A DNA stretch of 64,000 nt from positions 116,555-180,554 of the forward strand of contig NZ_FNFF01000016.1 of NCBI RefSeq assembly GCF_900100315.1, written 5' to 3'. The notes under the pieces are model-generated. The model was not told where the DNA came from. It did not search any database and saw only the letters and a list, made by a program, of their open reading frames with translations. Made by a program: the position numbers and the translations under genes. The stretch is from Streptomyces indicus (GTDB lineage Bacteria > Actinomycetota > Actinomycetes > Streptomycetales > Streptomycetaceae). Below are positions 1 through 9,700 of this stretch, one piece after another; the stretch's first letter is position 1, and each line of letters begins with the position of its first letter.

Positions 1-1
1 C

Positions 2-3000
2 GAGAAGTCCTCGGCCCCGGCCTCCGGCGGCAAGGCAAAGCCAGGCGAGAAGGTCACGTACACCGTGAAGGTGACCAACACCGGCCCCGTCGCCACGGAC
101 GCGCCTGTCACCGACGACCTGAGGAAGGTCCTCGACGACGCGACATACAACAAGGACGCGAAGGCTGACGCGGGTGTGCCCGCGTACACCGCTCCGAAGC
201 TGACCTGGAAGCCGTCGCTGCAGCCGGGCGCGAGTGCCACCCTCACCTACTCGGTGACCCTCGACGACCCCGCGCGAGGTGACGGGGCTCTTACCAACGC
301 TGTCACCGGCAGCGACGCCTCGAACTGTGCCGACGGCACGGAGGAGGGCTGCACCACGACGGTGACGGTGGACAAGCCGCCGCGCGGCGGATACTGCGCC
401 GACACCGGGTATCTCGTGCAGTGGAACGGCCGCGCATACGAGTTGAGCACCTTCGACGTGAGCACCGGCACCAAGACGGCGATCGGGAACCTTGGCACGG
501 ACCGCTCGAACAACGTGAGCATCGGCTACAGCCAGCTCGACGGGTACCTGTACGGCTTCCGGTCGACCGCCGGACAGCTGCTGCGGATCGACCCCACCAC
601 CGGCAAGTACACCTCCACGAAGATCACCGGGATGGCCACGCTCGGCGCCGCCATCGCCGCCACGACCCCTGATGGCTCGAAGATGTACGTCTTCGACCAC
701 CAGACCGCGATGTTCTACGTCGTCGACATCGACACGGACAACCCGACGTACGCGTCGGTCCTCAAAACCTTGGACGCGAAGGCGTACCACGGCTCCGGTG
801 ACTTCGCGGTCAACCCGAAGGACGGCCGGCTCTACACCGTCGCGGGTGACGGCACGCTGTGGCGGCTGGATCCGGAGACCGCCGCCTGGACAGACCTGGG
901 CAAGCAGCTTCCCGCCGACAAGTCCCCGGGCACGTTCCAGACGTTCGCCGACGACATGGGCACCTTCTACTTCTTCGGCAACTTCGGGGGAGCACTCCAC
1001 CAGCTCGACCTGAGCGCGTCCTCCGCCGACTCCCTGATCACCGCCGAGGAGATCGGGGAGCCGATGCGGCTCGGCACCACTACGACCTCGTCCAACGCCG
1101 ACGCCGCCGGCTGCCTCAAGCCCTACGACCTGGGCGACGCGCCCGACTCGTACGGCACGGTGCGCGGCAAGGGCCCGTTCGCGGCCATCGACAAGCGGCT
1201 GATGATCGGCAAGGACGTCTCCTCCGAGCGTGAGGCCCGTACCCCCGGGACGGGCAAGGCGTACGACGCCACCGGTGACACCCTCGACGACGGCGTGCCC
1301 ACCTGGCCGAAGCTCACCGAGAACACGACCTCGTACCAGGTCCCGGTCGCCGTCACCAACACCACCGGTGAGGCGGCCACGCTGACCGGCTGGGTGGACT
1401 TCGACGGCTCGGGCACCTTCGACGCCCGAGAAGTGACGAGCGTGCCGGTCCCGGCCGGGGCGACCTCGGTCGAACTGACCTGGACCGGTCTCGGCGCGAA
1501 CACCACCGGGAAGACGTACGCGCGTCTGTGGCTGCAGCCGGGCACCACCCCCGCCGTCTCACCGCTCGGCGGCGCCGACACCGCGCGCGTCGTCATCGGC
1601 GAGATCGAGGATAGCCCGCTGACCGTCGAGCCCCGTGCGCTGGTGCCCGGCATGACGATCACCAAGGCCGCGGACAAGGCCGTGGTCACGCCCGGCGGCG
1701 TGCTCACCTACACGGTGGCCCTGGCCAACACGGGCGAGACCGCACTGAACAACATCACCGTCACCGACGACCTGTCGAAGGTGCTCGACGACGCCGCATT
1801 GAGCGGTACGCCCACCGCGAGCAGCGGCACGATCACGGTGGACGGCACCACCGCCACCTGGAAGGGCGACATCCCGCTCGGCGGCACGGTCATCCTGACC
1901 TACAAGGTGAAGGCGAAGGCCGCCGGTTCCGGCGACGGCAAGCTGGTCAACAAGGTGACCGGCCCTGGCATCTCCAACTGCCCGCCGGATTCGACCGACC
2001 CGAAGTGCACGACGGAGGCGAAGGTCTCCGCGGTGGAGATCGTCAAGGCCATCGACAACCCGGCGCCGAAGCCGGGCGACAAGGTCACCTACACGATCAG
2101 GGCGAAGAACACCGGCCAAGTCGCCATCGCGGGCGGCTCGTTCGCGGACGACCTCGTGAAGGTCCTGGACGACGCGACGTACAACGAGGATGCCGACGCC
2201 ACCTCGGGCGAGGTGGCCCATGCCGAGCCGACGCTGACGTGGACCGGGGACATCCCGGTGGACGGCACGGTCACCCTCACCTACTCGGTCACGGTCAAGG
2301 ACCCGCTCACGGGCGACAAGCAGCTCGCCAACGCTGTGACATCGGACATCCCGGGCAACAACTGCCCGCCGGGTTCGAGCGACCCGAAGTGCCGGACGAC
2401 CACCGATCTGCCCGCCCTTGACATCGTGAAGTCCGCGTCCAAAACGGAGGCGAAGCCCGGCGACACCGTGACGTACAAGGTGGTCGTCACCAACACGGGC
2501 AAGGCCCCATACAAGGGCGCGACCGTCACCGACGACCTGACCGAGGTCCTCGACGACGCCGCGTACAACAAGAACGCGAAGGCGACGTCGGGGGAGATCT
2601 CGTACGAGGAGCCGAAGGTGACCTGGACCGGGATTGTCCCGGCCGGGGCGACCGTGACGCTCACGTACTCGGTGAAGATCGACTCGCCGGCCGAGGGCGA
2701 CCTGAAGCTCGCCAACGCGGTCACCGGCCCGCCGGGATCCAACTGCCCGCCGGACTCGACCGACCCGAAGTGCACCGCCACGACCCCGATCGCCTCGCTC
2801 ACCTTCAAGAAGAGCTCCGACAACCCCGCGCCGATGCCGGGCGACACCGTCACCTACATCGTGACGGTCACCAACGACAGTACCGAAGCGGCCTATCCGG
2901 GCGCCGTGTTCACCGACGACCTGACGAAGATCGTCGACGACGCCGCGTACAACAAGGACGCCGAGGCCACCGCCGGCACCGTCGCGTACACGGAGCCGAC

Positions 3001-4645
3001 GCTGGCGTGGAAGGGCGACGTACCCGCGGGCGGCACGGTCACGGTCACCTACTCGGTCACCGTGAACACTCCGCCGGCCGGCGACAAGTTGCTGGCCAAC
3101 GCGGTCACCTCGGACAGCCCGGGCTCCAACTGCCCGCCCGGGTCGGACGATCCCGACTGCTCGACCGAGGCGGGCATCCCCACGTACAAGGTCAAGAAGA
3201 CCGCTTCACCGGCGGACCCGAAGGCCGGCGACACCCTCACCTACACGGTCACCGTCACCAACGACGGCCAGGCAGACTATGCAGGCGCCACGTTCACCGA
3301 CGACCTCACGACGGTCCTCGACGACGCGGTGTACAACGAGGACGCCGAGGCCACGTCCGGCGAGGTGTCCTACGACGAACCGGAGCTGACCTGGACCGGC
3401 GACCTCGCCGAGGGCGCCACCGCGACCGTCACCTACACCTTCACCGTCTCCGCCGCTCTCAACGGTGACGGGAAGTTCGTCAACGGTGTCGTCGGCGGAT
3501 CCAACTGCCCCGAGGGCAGCGACGATCCGGACTGCTCCACCGTCCTGCCCGCTCCCGACTACGACTTCGGTGACGCGCCGGACAGCTACGGCACGACGCG
3601 GGCCCGCGACGGCGCGTACCACGAGGTGGCCGACGAGCTGCGGATCGGTAGCGCCCTCAACGCGGAACGGGACGGCACCCCGAACCGGACCGCCGCCCAG
3701 TCCACGGACGACGACGGCCTCACCGCCACCCTCACCCTCTACCAGCACCAGGAGCGGTACACGGCGAAGGTGCCCGTCACCAACCGCACCGGCGCGCCTG
3801 CCGTGCTTGCCGGCTGGATCGACGACAACGTCAACGGCATCTTCGAGTCGGAGGAGATGGTCTTCGCCGACGTCCCGGACGGCGCCACCGAGGCCACGCT
3901 GACGTGGGACGGCCTGACCACGGCGGAGCCGGTCAGCACGTTCGCACGGCTGCGCCTCTATGGTGACGACAGCGCCGCCGACGCTGCCGACCGTGCGGGC
4001 AAGGCCCCGAAGGACCCGGACGCGACCGGCTTCGGCGGAACCGGTGAGATCGAGGACCACACGGTCGTCGTCGCACCGGCCCACCTGGAGATCACCAAGT
4101 CCGCCTCCCCGGCCGAGCCGAAGCCGGGGGGCAAGGTGAGGTACACAGTCACTGTCGAGAGCAGCGCTCCCGCGCAGTACGCGGACGCCACGTTTTCCGA
4201 CGACCTGACGAAGGTCCTCGACGACGCCGCATACAACAAGGACGCCGAGGCCACCGTGGGCTCGGTCTCCTACGCGAAGGCGAAGCTGACCTGGAAGGGT
4301 GACATTCCGGCCGGCAAGACGGTCACCGTCCGCTACTCCGTCACCGTGGACAAGCCCGTACGCGGCGACCGGAAGCTGACCAACGCCGTCACCGGGCCCG
4401 AGGGTTCCAACTGCGAGCCGGGGTCGGGCGACCCCGACTGCACCTCCGCGCCCAGGGTCCCGCCGGCCACGCCCACTCCGCCCAAGAAGCCGACGCCGCC
4501 CCCGCACAAGCCCGCGGGTCAGCTGCCGAAGACGGGATCCTCCGACACCGTCGGCCATCTGTCCCTCGCCGCGGTGCTCACGCTCGGCATCGGCGTTCTT
4601 CTGACGACCGCCGCCGTCCGGCGCGGACGCCGCGACACGGACTGA
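2..4645 (+). CDS. Partial cell-wall-anchored DUF11/GEVED repeat surface protein
   Basis: The reading frame is open from the left edge, so the N terminus is missing; about 1,547 residues remain. The visible order is: a partial DUF11 repeat, a propeller-like region (nt ~390-1120), a GEVED-type domain beginning GDAPDSYGT (nt ~1130-1640), five DUF11 repeats of ~115 residues (nt ~1650-3550), a second GEVED-type domain (nt ~3560-4075), a last DUF11 repeat, a proline-rich spacer, LPKTG at nt ~4523, a hydrophobic helix and an RRGRR tail. That C-terminal order is a classic sortase sorting signal. DUF11 repeats repeat TDDL.KVLDDA and NAVT motifs and pairs of cysteines (NCPPGS..DPKC). The likely role is a stalk-like surface protein or adhesin; the ligand cannot be inferred. 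LPKTG rather than LAxTG is notable for this group. Confidence 0.92.
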   Translation, partial: EKSSAPASGGKAKPGEKVTYTVKVTNTGPVATDAPVTDDLRKVLDDATYNKDAKADAGVPAYTAPKLTWKPSLQPGASATLTYSVTLDDPARGDGALTNAVTGSDASNCADGTEEGCTTTVTVDKPPRGGYCADTGYLVQWNGRAYELSTFDVSTGTKTAIGNLGTDRSNNVSIGYSQLDGYLYGFRSTAGQLLRIDPTTGKYTSTKITGMATLGAAIAATTPDGSKMYVFDHQTAMFYVVDIDTDNPTYASVLKTLDAKAYHGSGDFAVNPKDGRLYTVAGDGTLWRLDPETAAWTDLGKQLPADKSPGTFQTFADDMGTFYFFGNFGGALHQLDLSASSADSLITAEEIGEPMRLGTTTTSSNADAAGCLKPYDLGDAPDSYGTVRGKGPFAAIDKRLMIGKDVSSEREARTPGTGKAYDATGDTLDDGVPTWPKLTENTTSYQVPVAVTNTTGEAATLTGWVDFDGSGTFDAREVTSVPVPAGATSVELTWTGLGANTTGKTYARLWLQPGTTPAVSPLGGADTARVVIGEIEDSPLTVEPRALVPGMTITKAADKAVVTPGGVLTYTVALANTGETALNNITVTDDLSKVLDDAALSGTPTASSGTITVDGTTATWKGDIPLGGTVILTYKVKAKAAGSGDGKLVNKVTGPGISNCPPDSTDPKCTTEAKVSAVEIVKAIDNPAPKPGDKVTYTIRAKNTGQVAIAGGSFADDLVKVLDDATYNEDADATSGEVAHAEPTLTWTGDIPVDGTVTLTYSVTVKDPLTGDKQLANAVTSDIPGNNCPPGSSDPKCRTTTDLPALDIVKSASKTEAKPGDTVTYKVVVTNTGKAPYKGATVTDDLTEVLDDAAYNKNAKATSGEISYEEPKVTWTGIVPAGATVTLTYSVKIDSPAEGDLKLANAVTGPPGSNCPPDSTDPKCTATTPIASLTFKKSSDNPAPMPGDTVTYIVTVTNDSTEAAYPGAVFTDDLTKIVDDAAYNKDAEATAGTVAYTEPTLAWKGDVPAGGTVTVTYSVTVNTPPAGDKLLANAVTSDSPGSNCPPGSDDPDCSTEAGIPTYKVKKTASPADPKAGDTLTYTVTVTNDGQADYAGATFTDDLTTVLDDAVYNEDAEATSGEVSYDEPELTWTGDLAEGATATVTYTFTVSAALNGDGKFVNGVVGGSNCPEGSDDPDCSTVLPAPDYDFGDAPDSYGTTRARDGAYHEVADELRIGSALNAERDGTPNRTAAQSTDDDGLTATLTLYQHQERYTAKVPVTNRTGAPAVLAGWIDDNVNGIFESEEMVFADVPDGATEATLTWDGLTTAEPVSTFARLRLYGDDSAADAADRAGKAPKDPDATGFGGTGEIEDHTVVVAPAHLEITKSASPAEPKPGGKVRYTVTVESSAPAQYADATFSDDLTKVLDDAAYNKDAEATVGSVSYAKAKLTWKGDIPAGKTVTVRYSVTVDKPVRGDRKLTNAVTGPEGSNCEPGSGDPDCTSAPRVPPATPTPPKKPTPPPHKPAGQLPKTGSSDTVGHLSLAAVLTLGIGVLLTTAAVRRGRRDTD

Positions 4646-4882
4646 TCCGGGTAGAGCCCGGAGGAAAGAGCACCACATCGGCCGTGGGGCCGGCCCCGAC
4701 AGGGGCTGGACCCATGGCTGTTCCGCAGGTATCAGGCGAGAAGATGGATCGTGGTGGCCATGGGACGCGACGCATTCGTCATCGGGGCGCTCGTGGCCTT
4801 TACACCGGACGGCGAGGCCCACGCTGACCGGCCTCGAGCTTCCGTTGCGGCGTCCGACCGGTTGCTGGTCAGGGAGCTGTGT

Positions 4883-5785
4883 CTACCACCGCCGGGCGGG
4901 CGGCTTGCGTCCGAAGACGACCACGGTGTCGCCGGCCCGCAGGGTGCTCCACAGCCGCTGGGCGTTGCGGTACGACAGATTGACGCAGCCGTGCGAGCCC
5001 GGTTCGTAGTAGATGGTGCGGTAGCGGCCGTGGAACGCCTGCCCGCCGGAGAAGAACTGGGCGTAGGGCATGGGCGCTTGGTACAGCGTCGAGGTGTGCG
5101 CAGCATTGCGCCGGCCGATGGCGAACGTGCCGGTGCGAGTCGCGTAGCCGGGCTTTCCGGACCGTACGGCGACAGGCCCGAACACCACCTTCCTGCCCTG
5201 CTGCACCCACATCAGCTGGAGGGTCAGGTCGACGCAGGCGACCCGGCCCCGGCGCGGCGGGCAGCGGCCACCCGTGTCGGGGTGCGTCCGTGCCCACTCC
5301 AGGGTGGCGGCGCCCCAGGTGACGGGCCCTGCATAGCCGGTTCGCGGCTGGATCTTGCGCGCAGTCTGGTACCTCTGGATCGCCGCACAGTCCTTCCCGG
5401 ACTGCTTGCCATCGACCGGCGTGAGTTTGAGGAAGCGCTCCAACTCCTTCTGATACGGGCCGGTTCTGCCGGTGCAGAACGGCGCGTTGCGGCCCTCCTC
5501 ACCTGGCGGACTCACCTCCAGCTCTCGCAGATCCCGGTACTTGGCGAGCTGCGGAAACGGCTCACCAAGCGGCGCACGCGGTCGTGCGCCCGGGACACGC
5601 AGGTCGGGAGGCATCCACTGATCCGGCGTGTTCTCCAGGAACGGCAACTCGGAGCGGGAGTGCAGCGGCGGAGGCGGATCCGTATCGGCGTGCGTAACGG
5701 CGTACGCGGATACGGAGCCACCCGCGGGCAGGCATGCGAGGGCCAGCGCGGTCGCGACGGCCTTCACGAGACGCGTGCGTGTCAT
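4883..5785 (-). CDS. Secreted L,D-transpeptidase (YkuD family)
   Basis: A 300-residue protein with an N-terminal hydrophobic signal segment (residues ~7-27), a middle part with a possible peptidoglycan-binding fold around the QRYQTARKIQPRTGYAGPVT region, and a C-terminal YkuD domain. The catalytic signature SHGCVNL is at residues ~264-270 with Cys267 and an upstream HGR motif. The family forms 3-3 cross-links in peptidoglycan or attaches proteins to it outside the membrane. It starts 16 nt after the stop of the secreted protein encoded at 5802-7019 on the same strand, so the two are probably one operon. The stop is TAG. The catalytic domain is complete. Confidence 0.9.
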   Translation of the reverse strand: MTRTRLVKAVATALALACLPAGGSVSAYAVTHADTDPPPPLHSRSELPFLENTPDQWMPPDLRVPGARPRAPLGEPFPQLAKYRDLRELEVSPPGEEGRNAPFCTGRTGPYQKELERFLKLTPVDGKQSGKDCAAIQRYQTARKIQPRTGYAGPVTWGAATLEWARTHPDTGGRCPPRRGRVACVDLTLQLMWVQQGRKVVFGPVAVRSGKPGYATRTGTFAIGRRNAAHTSTLYQAPMPYAQFFSGGQAFHGRYRTIYYEPGSHGCVNLSYRNAQRLWSTLRAGDTVVVFGRKPPARRW

Positions 5786-5801
5786 GGCGTGAACGAGCCC
5801 G

Positions 5802-7019
5802 TCACGCCGGCTGCTTGTCCTTGTCCGGTGGCGGAGTCGGCCCCGCGCCCGTACCGGTGTTGGTCACCATGATCTCGACCTTGGCGTCGTCGCCGACGCG
5901 GAACAGCTGGGCGTGCCTGGTCTGCTTGCCGTTGACGGAGTAGCTGACTGTCCAGCCCTTGGGCAGGGTCCGCAGCGGTTCACGGACCACGCAGTACGAG
6001 TCCGCGCGGATGCCGTCGACCGTCGCGGACTGATCGGCCTTCAGCTTCAGCGACCCCTTGGTCCCGTCCTGGCACAGGTAGTTGACGGTGAACGTGCTCG
6101 GGACCGGGCCGTACGGCGGCGGCACGACGGCCTTTGTGACGGTGAAGGAGCCGGTCGCCTCCTCGCTGCCGGAGAAGTCGTTGCTGATCACGACGACGGA
6201 GCTCACGCCGGTCACGAAGCCGCTGGACGCGTCCGCGGGCTGGTAGGTCACCTTTGCTCCCTCCGGGAACGTTCTGGTTCCGTTCTCGGTCACCATGCAG
6301 GTGGAACCGGCGGGGACGTTCCGTACGACCACACCACCCGACGAGGTCCGCGCGATTCCGCCCCCGGAGCCGAAGGTCAGGGTGTCCTCCACGGAGGTGC
6401 CCAAGGGAGTGGTGCACTCGACATCCGCGGTGTACGAGGTCGGCATCGTCTCTTTGGTGCCGCCCTCAGGGGCCGTCACCTTCTTCAGGACGAGGAGTGC
6501 TCCTGCGGTGACCGTCGGCAGGTCCTCAAGGTGATAGCAGATCAGGTAGTGGCTGACGTCGGCGGTGTTGCCGCCGTTGTTCGTGGGCGACTTGTAGTTC
6601 TGCGGCGGCTCCAGGTCCGGCGGAATGTGGGGTGCCTTGTAGATGTTCGAGCCGGTGCCGCCCTTGATCACGACGGCGTCGATCACCACGCCTGCCCTCT
6701 TGCCCGCGTCGGTGATCGCCACGTTGACCATCGTGGGGCTCGATCCCGTGCCGGTGCCCTGGACGTAGGCGTCACCGGCGTCCTCGGCCTCGTTGCCGTA
6801 GATCTGGATGTCGTCGGGGTATCCGGCGTCCGAGCAGTTGCGGATGTTCTCGTCCACGAACTGCGCGCGGGAGTCGTTCGGCGTCGAGCCCAGCGGTCCA
6901 TCCGCGACTACGACGGGCGCGCCGCCCACGACGACGGCCAGCGCCACCACCGGAAGCGCCGTCACCTCCACGAAGCGGCGGAGCCCTGCGGGTCTGTGCG
7001 TCCGGGATGCGAAAGACAT
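5802..7019 (-). CDS. Secreted DUF5979-like / collagen-binding-type beta-domain protein
   Basis: Start set at the ATG at 7019, which has a purine-rich AGAGAAG upstream and begins a proper signal peptide (MSFASRTHRPAGLRRF, then a hydrophobic stretch ending near VVVADG); the frame stays open upstream but that part is not protein-like. The product is ~405 residues. The first ~150 residues are unrecognised. Two C-terminal immunoglobulin-like modules follow, containing KKVTAPEGG and TKAVVPPPYG starts and C..TENGTRTFPEG / C.V.EPLRTLPKGW elements, typical of DUF5979 repeats in actinobacterial surface proteins. There is no sortase motif; the tail is proline- and lysine-rich (PTPPPDKDKQPA). It leads an operon with the L,D-transpeptidase, which suggests a cell-wall-associated role. 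Confidence 0.8.
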   Translation of the reverse strand: MSFASRTHRPAGLRRFVEVTALPVVALAVVVGGAPVVVADGPLGSTPNDSRAQFVDENIRNCSDAGYPDDIQIYGNEAEDAGDAYVQGTGTGSSPTMVNVAITDAGKRAGVVIDAVVIKGGTGSNIYKAPHIPPDLEPPQNYKSPTNNGGNTADVSHYLICYHLEDLPTVTAGALLVLKKVTAPEGGTKETMPTSYTADVECTTPLGTSVEDTLTFGSGGGIARTSSGGVVVRNVPAGSTCMVTENGTRTFPEGAKVTYQPADASSGFVTGVSSVVVISNDFSGSEEATGSFTVTKAVVPPPYGPVPSTFTVNYLCQDGTKGSLKLKADQSATVDGIRADSYCVVREPLRTLPKGWTVSYSVNGKQTRHAQLFRVGDDAKVEIMVTNTGTGAGPTPPPDKDKQPA

Positions 7020-7454
7020 CGGCAGGGCTTCTCTCGATCGACAAAGTGTCCGGAGCTCCAGAATTCGTGGTCGCTGGCTCATGGGCATGCGGAGAGCGCC
7101 CGATCGTGCGTTGGCCAGATGACCGATGCCTTGCCCAAGGGGGGATCGGTGCGCCTCCGGCGGCCTGCGTCCCACCGGACCTCGCCGGTTCCGTTGCGGC
7201 TGGTTATGGCTCTGCGGTGCCCATTCGCTGGAGGCCTACGTGAAGCAGGCGGAGTCCGCCTCGTCGTGCGGTGCTGCCGCCGGGTCGAGGGGCCATGAGG
7301 CCACGGCGACCGCCGGGGATGTCGGGGGATCCCGCCGGTCGGGCGGTCGAGCCTCGGACGGGCCCCTTCCGCTGAGTGATCTGCTTCACAACGTGTCACA
7401 GCGGTCAGTGGTGCGGTGACTTATGGCCGAACACAGGGAAGCGGAGGAGGCACC

Positions 7455-8663
7455 ATGACAGGCGATACGCGAGTGGTTGTGATCGGTGGGGGATATGCGG
7501 GCGTGATGGCTGCGAACCGGCTGACGCAGCACGGCGACGTGAGGGTGACGTTGGTCAACCCGCGTCCGGATCTTGTCCATCGTGTGCGCCTGCACCAGTT
7601 GGTGGGCGGGTCCCACGACGCGGTCGTGGCGTTCCAGGACGTGCTGGCCGAGCGGGTTCGGCTCGTGGTCGACGTCGTAACGCGGATCAATGCCCCGGCG
7701 CGTAGCGTGACGTTGGAGGCCGGAGGCACGCTCGACTACGACTATCTGATCTACGCCGTGGGCAGCGGCAGCGCGGAGCCAGACCTGCCGGGCGCGGCCG
7801 AGTTCACCTACGCGGTCGCCACGCTGGAGGAGGCGCAGCGGCTGCGTGCGGCTCTGGACGCCACCCCCGCCAGTGCCCCGGTGACGGTGGTCGGCGCCGG
7901 GCCCACCGGCATCGAGACCGCGGCCGAACTCGCGGACACAGGGCGCGCCGTCACGCTGGTGTGCGGTGGCATTCTCGGCCCGTACCTGCACACTCGCGGT
8001 CGGCGTTCGGTCGCCAAGCGGCTGGCCTAGCTCGGGGTGACGGTCGTCGACGGACCCGGCACGAAGGTGGCGGCGGTGACCCGCGCGGCCGTGCAGCTCG
8101 CCGACGGGCGCGAGCTGCCGAGCGAGGTCACCGTATGGACCGCGGGTTTCGGTGTCCCGGACTTGGCCGCGCGCAGCGGGTTGAGCACCGACGGCGTGGG
8201 CCGCCTCCTTACGGACGAGACGCTGACGAGCGTGGACGACGAGCGCATCCTGGCCGCCGGGGACTCGGCCGCCCCGTCCGGTCAGCCCCTGCGGATGAGC
8301 TGCCTGAACGCCACACCGCTGGGTGCGCGGGCCGCCGACACCGTGCTCAGCAGGATCGCGGGCCGCCGGCCGGACCTCCTCCATCAGGGCCTGTACGCCC
8401 AGTGCATCAGCCTCGGCCGGAGCGCGGGGATCTACCAGTTCGCCAACCGGTCCGACGTCGCGGTGTGGGTGCACATCGACGCAGGCTTGGGCGCGAGGAT
8501 CAAGGAGAAGGTCTGCGAGGCGATCCCCGGCCACCTCAGCGGCGAGGCCCGTAAGCCCGGCTCGTTCCGTCTTCACCGTGTGCCCGGCGGCGCAGCCAAG
8601 CGCCGGCAGATCCTCAGTGCCCAGCAAGTCCAGACGCCGGCCGCGACCGACCAGCAGGCCTGA
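7455..8663 (+). pseudogene. NAD(P)/FAD-dependent oxidoreductase (NDH-2-like) split by an in-frame TAG
   Basis: The start at 7455 is preceded by a strong GGAGGAGG. The first part (191 residues) has the FAD-binding GGGYAGVMAANRL motif near the N terminus and the second Rossmann motif VVGAGPTGIETAAEL. It stops at TAG 8028-8030 after VAKRLA. The same frame resumes at once (LGVTVVDGPGTK) and runs to 8663 with ATP/FAD-family landmarks VWTAGFGVPDLA and ILAAGDSAAP. So one point change breaks an otherwise intact ~402-residue enzyme. From family resemblance the lost residue is most likely glutamate (GAG to TAG), giving RLAELGV. Re-initiation at GTG 8037 is possible but would yield only a C-terminal half. 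It precedes a SigJ-like sigma factor by 101 nt, a common pairing in streptomycetes. A sequencing error cannot be excluded. Confidence 0.85.
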
Positions 8664-8764
8664 CCCGTGCGCGCTGCAAGGATCTCGCCACGGCCGCCCG
8701 CGCGAGCGATCGTTCAACCCAGTCAGCCCAGCCGACCGTGCAGGACCGAGAGAGAGGACCAGAG

Positions 8765-9661
8765 TTGAGCGGCGATGCCGACGACCCGGCGACCGAGGCG
8801 TTCCTCGCCCACCGCAATCTGCTCTTCACCGTCGCCTACGAGGTACTGGGTTCGGCAGCCGACGCCGAGGACGTCCTCCAGGAGGCATGGCTGCAGTGGG
8901 TCAGGGCCGACCAGGAGGCGGTGCGCGACCGGCGCGCCTTCCTCGTCAGGATCACCACCCGCCAGGCACTCAACCGGCTCCGCACCGTGAAACGCCGCCG
9001 CGAATCCTACGTCGGCCCCTGGCTGCCGGAGCCGCTGCTCACCGCACCGGATGTGGCCGAGGACGTCGAGCTGGCCGAAAGCGTGTCGATGGCCCTGATG
9101 CTCGTGCTCGAGACGCTGTCGCCCACCGAGCGGGCGGTCTTCGTCCTGCGCGAGGTCTTCGACATCGACTACGACGAGATCGCCGCCGCAGTCGACAAGA
9201 GCCCGGCGGCCGTCCGCCAGATCGCCCATCGCGCCCGCCGGCACGTCGATGCCCGCCGCCCTCGTCGGGCGGTGTCCTCAGCCGAAAGCCGGACGGTCCT
9301 GACGTCGTTCCGGCATGCCGTCGAAACCGGGGATCCTCAGGCCCTGCTCGACGTGCTTGCCCCCGACGTCGTCCTGATGAGCGACGGCGGCGGCATCAGG
9401 CACGCGGCGCTGCGGCCGGTTGCCGGCGCCGAGCGGGTGTCCCGGATGTTCGGTGGCGGGATCGGCAAGGTGGAGGGCGAGATCTCCACCGAGCCGACCT
9501 CGATCAACGGCCATGCGGCGCTGCTCGTGTACCTGAACGGCGAACTCGACGGCGTGATGGCGATCAGCGTCGCGAACGCCCGCATCACCGGCCTCTACTA
9601 CGTGCGCAATCCCGAGAAGCTGACGCACGTCGCCTCCGCGACCCCGCTCACCTTGCACTGA
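8765..9661 (+). CDS. sigJ: ECF sigma factor, SigJ-like (ECF41-type) with SnoaL-like C-terminal domain
   Basis: TTG at 8765 is chosen because GAGAGAGGA ends 7 nt upstream; an in-frame GTG at 8738 lacks such a site. The product is 298 residues. Region sigma-2 is seen as FLAHRNLLFTVAYEVLGS..DAEDVLQEAW, and region sigma-4 as LSPTERAVFVLREVFDIDYDEIA followed by a helix-turn-helix. The last ~110 residues form a SnoaL/NTF2-like domain containing VLAPDVVLMSDGGG, the acidic element typical of ECF41 sigma factors, in which this domain modulates activity in place of an anti-sigma. It lies between the broken oxidoreductase and an SDR gene 39 nt downstream, probably in one transcript. The gene symbol is by family resemblance only. 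Confidence 0.88.
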   Translation: MSGDADDPATEAFLAHRNLLFTVAYEVLGSAADAEDVLQEAWLQWVRADQEAVRDRRAFLVRITTRQALNRLRTVKRRRESYVGPWLPEPLLTAPDVAEDVELAESVSMALMLVLETLSPTERAVFVLREVFDIDYDEIAAAVDKSPAAVRQIAHRARRHVDARRPRRAVSSAESRTVLTSFRHAVETGDPQALLDVLAPDVVLMSDGGGIRHAALRPVAGAERVSRMFGGGIGKVEGEISTEPTSINGHAALLVYLNGELDGVMAISVANARITGLYYVRNPEKLTHVASATPLTLH

Positions 9662-9700
9662 GAGCCACGCACCCGAAGTTGATCAGGAAGGAAGCAATCG

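Noticed and set aside
3206..4822. Long open frame of 538 codons on the minus strand
   Set aside because: It is antisense to the DUF11 repeats; the translation is Val/Gly/Arg-rich and repetitive, a typical shadow of GC-rich coding DNA.
8028..8030. Selenocysteine- or pyrrolysine-type recoding of the TAG in the oxidoreductase
   Set aside because: No recoding hairpin is visible after the codon, the expected residue is glutamate, and TAG ends several intact genes nearby.
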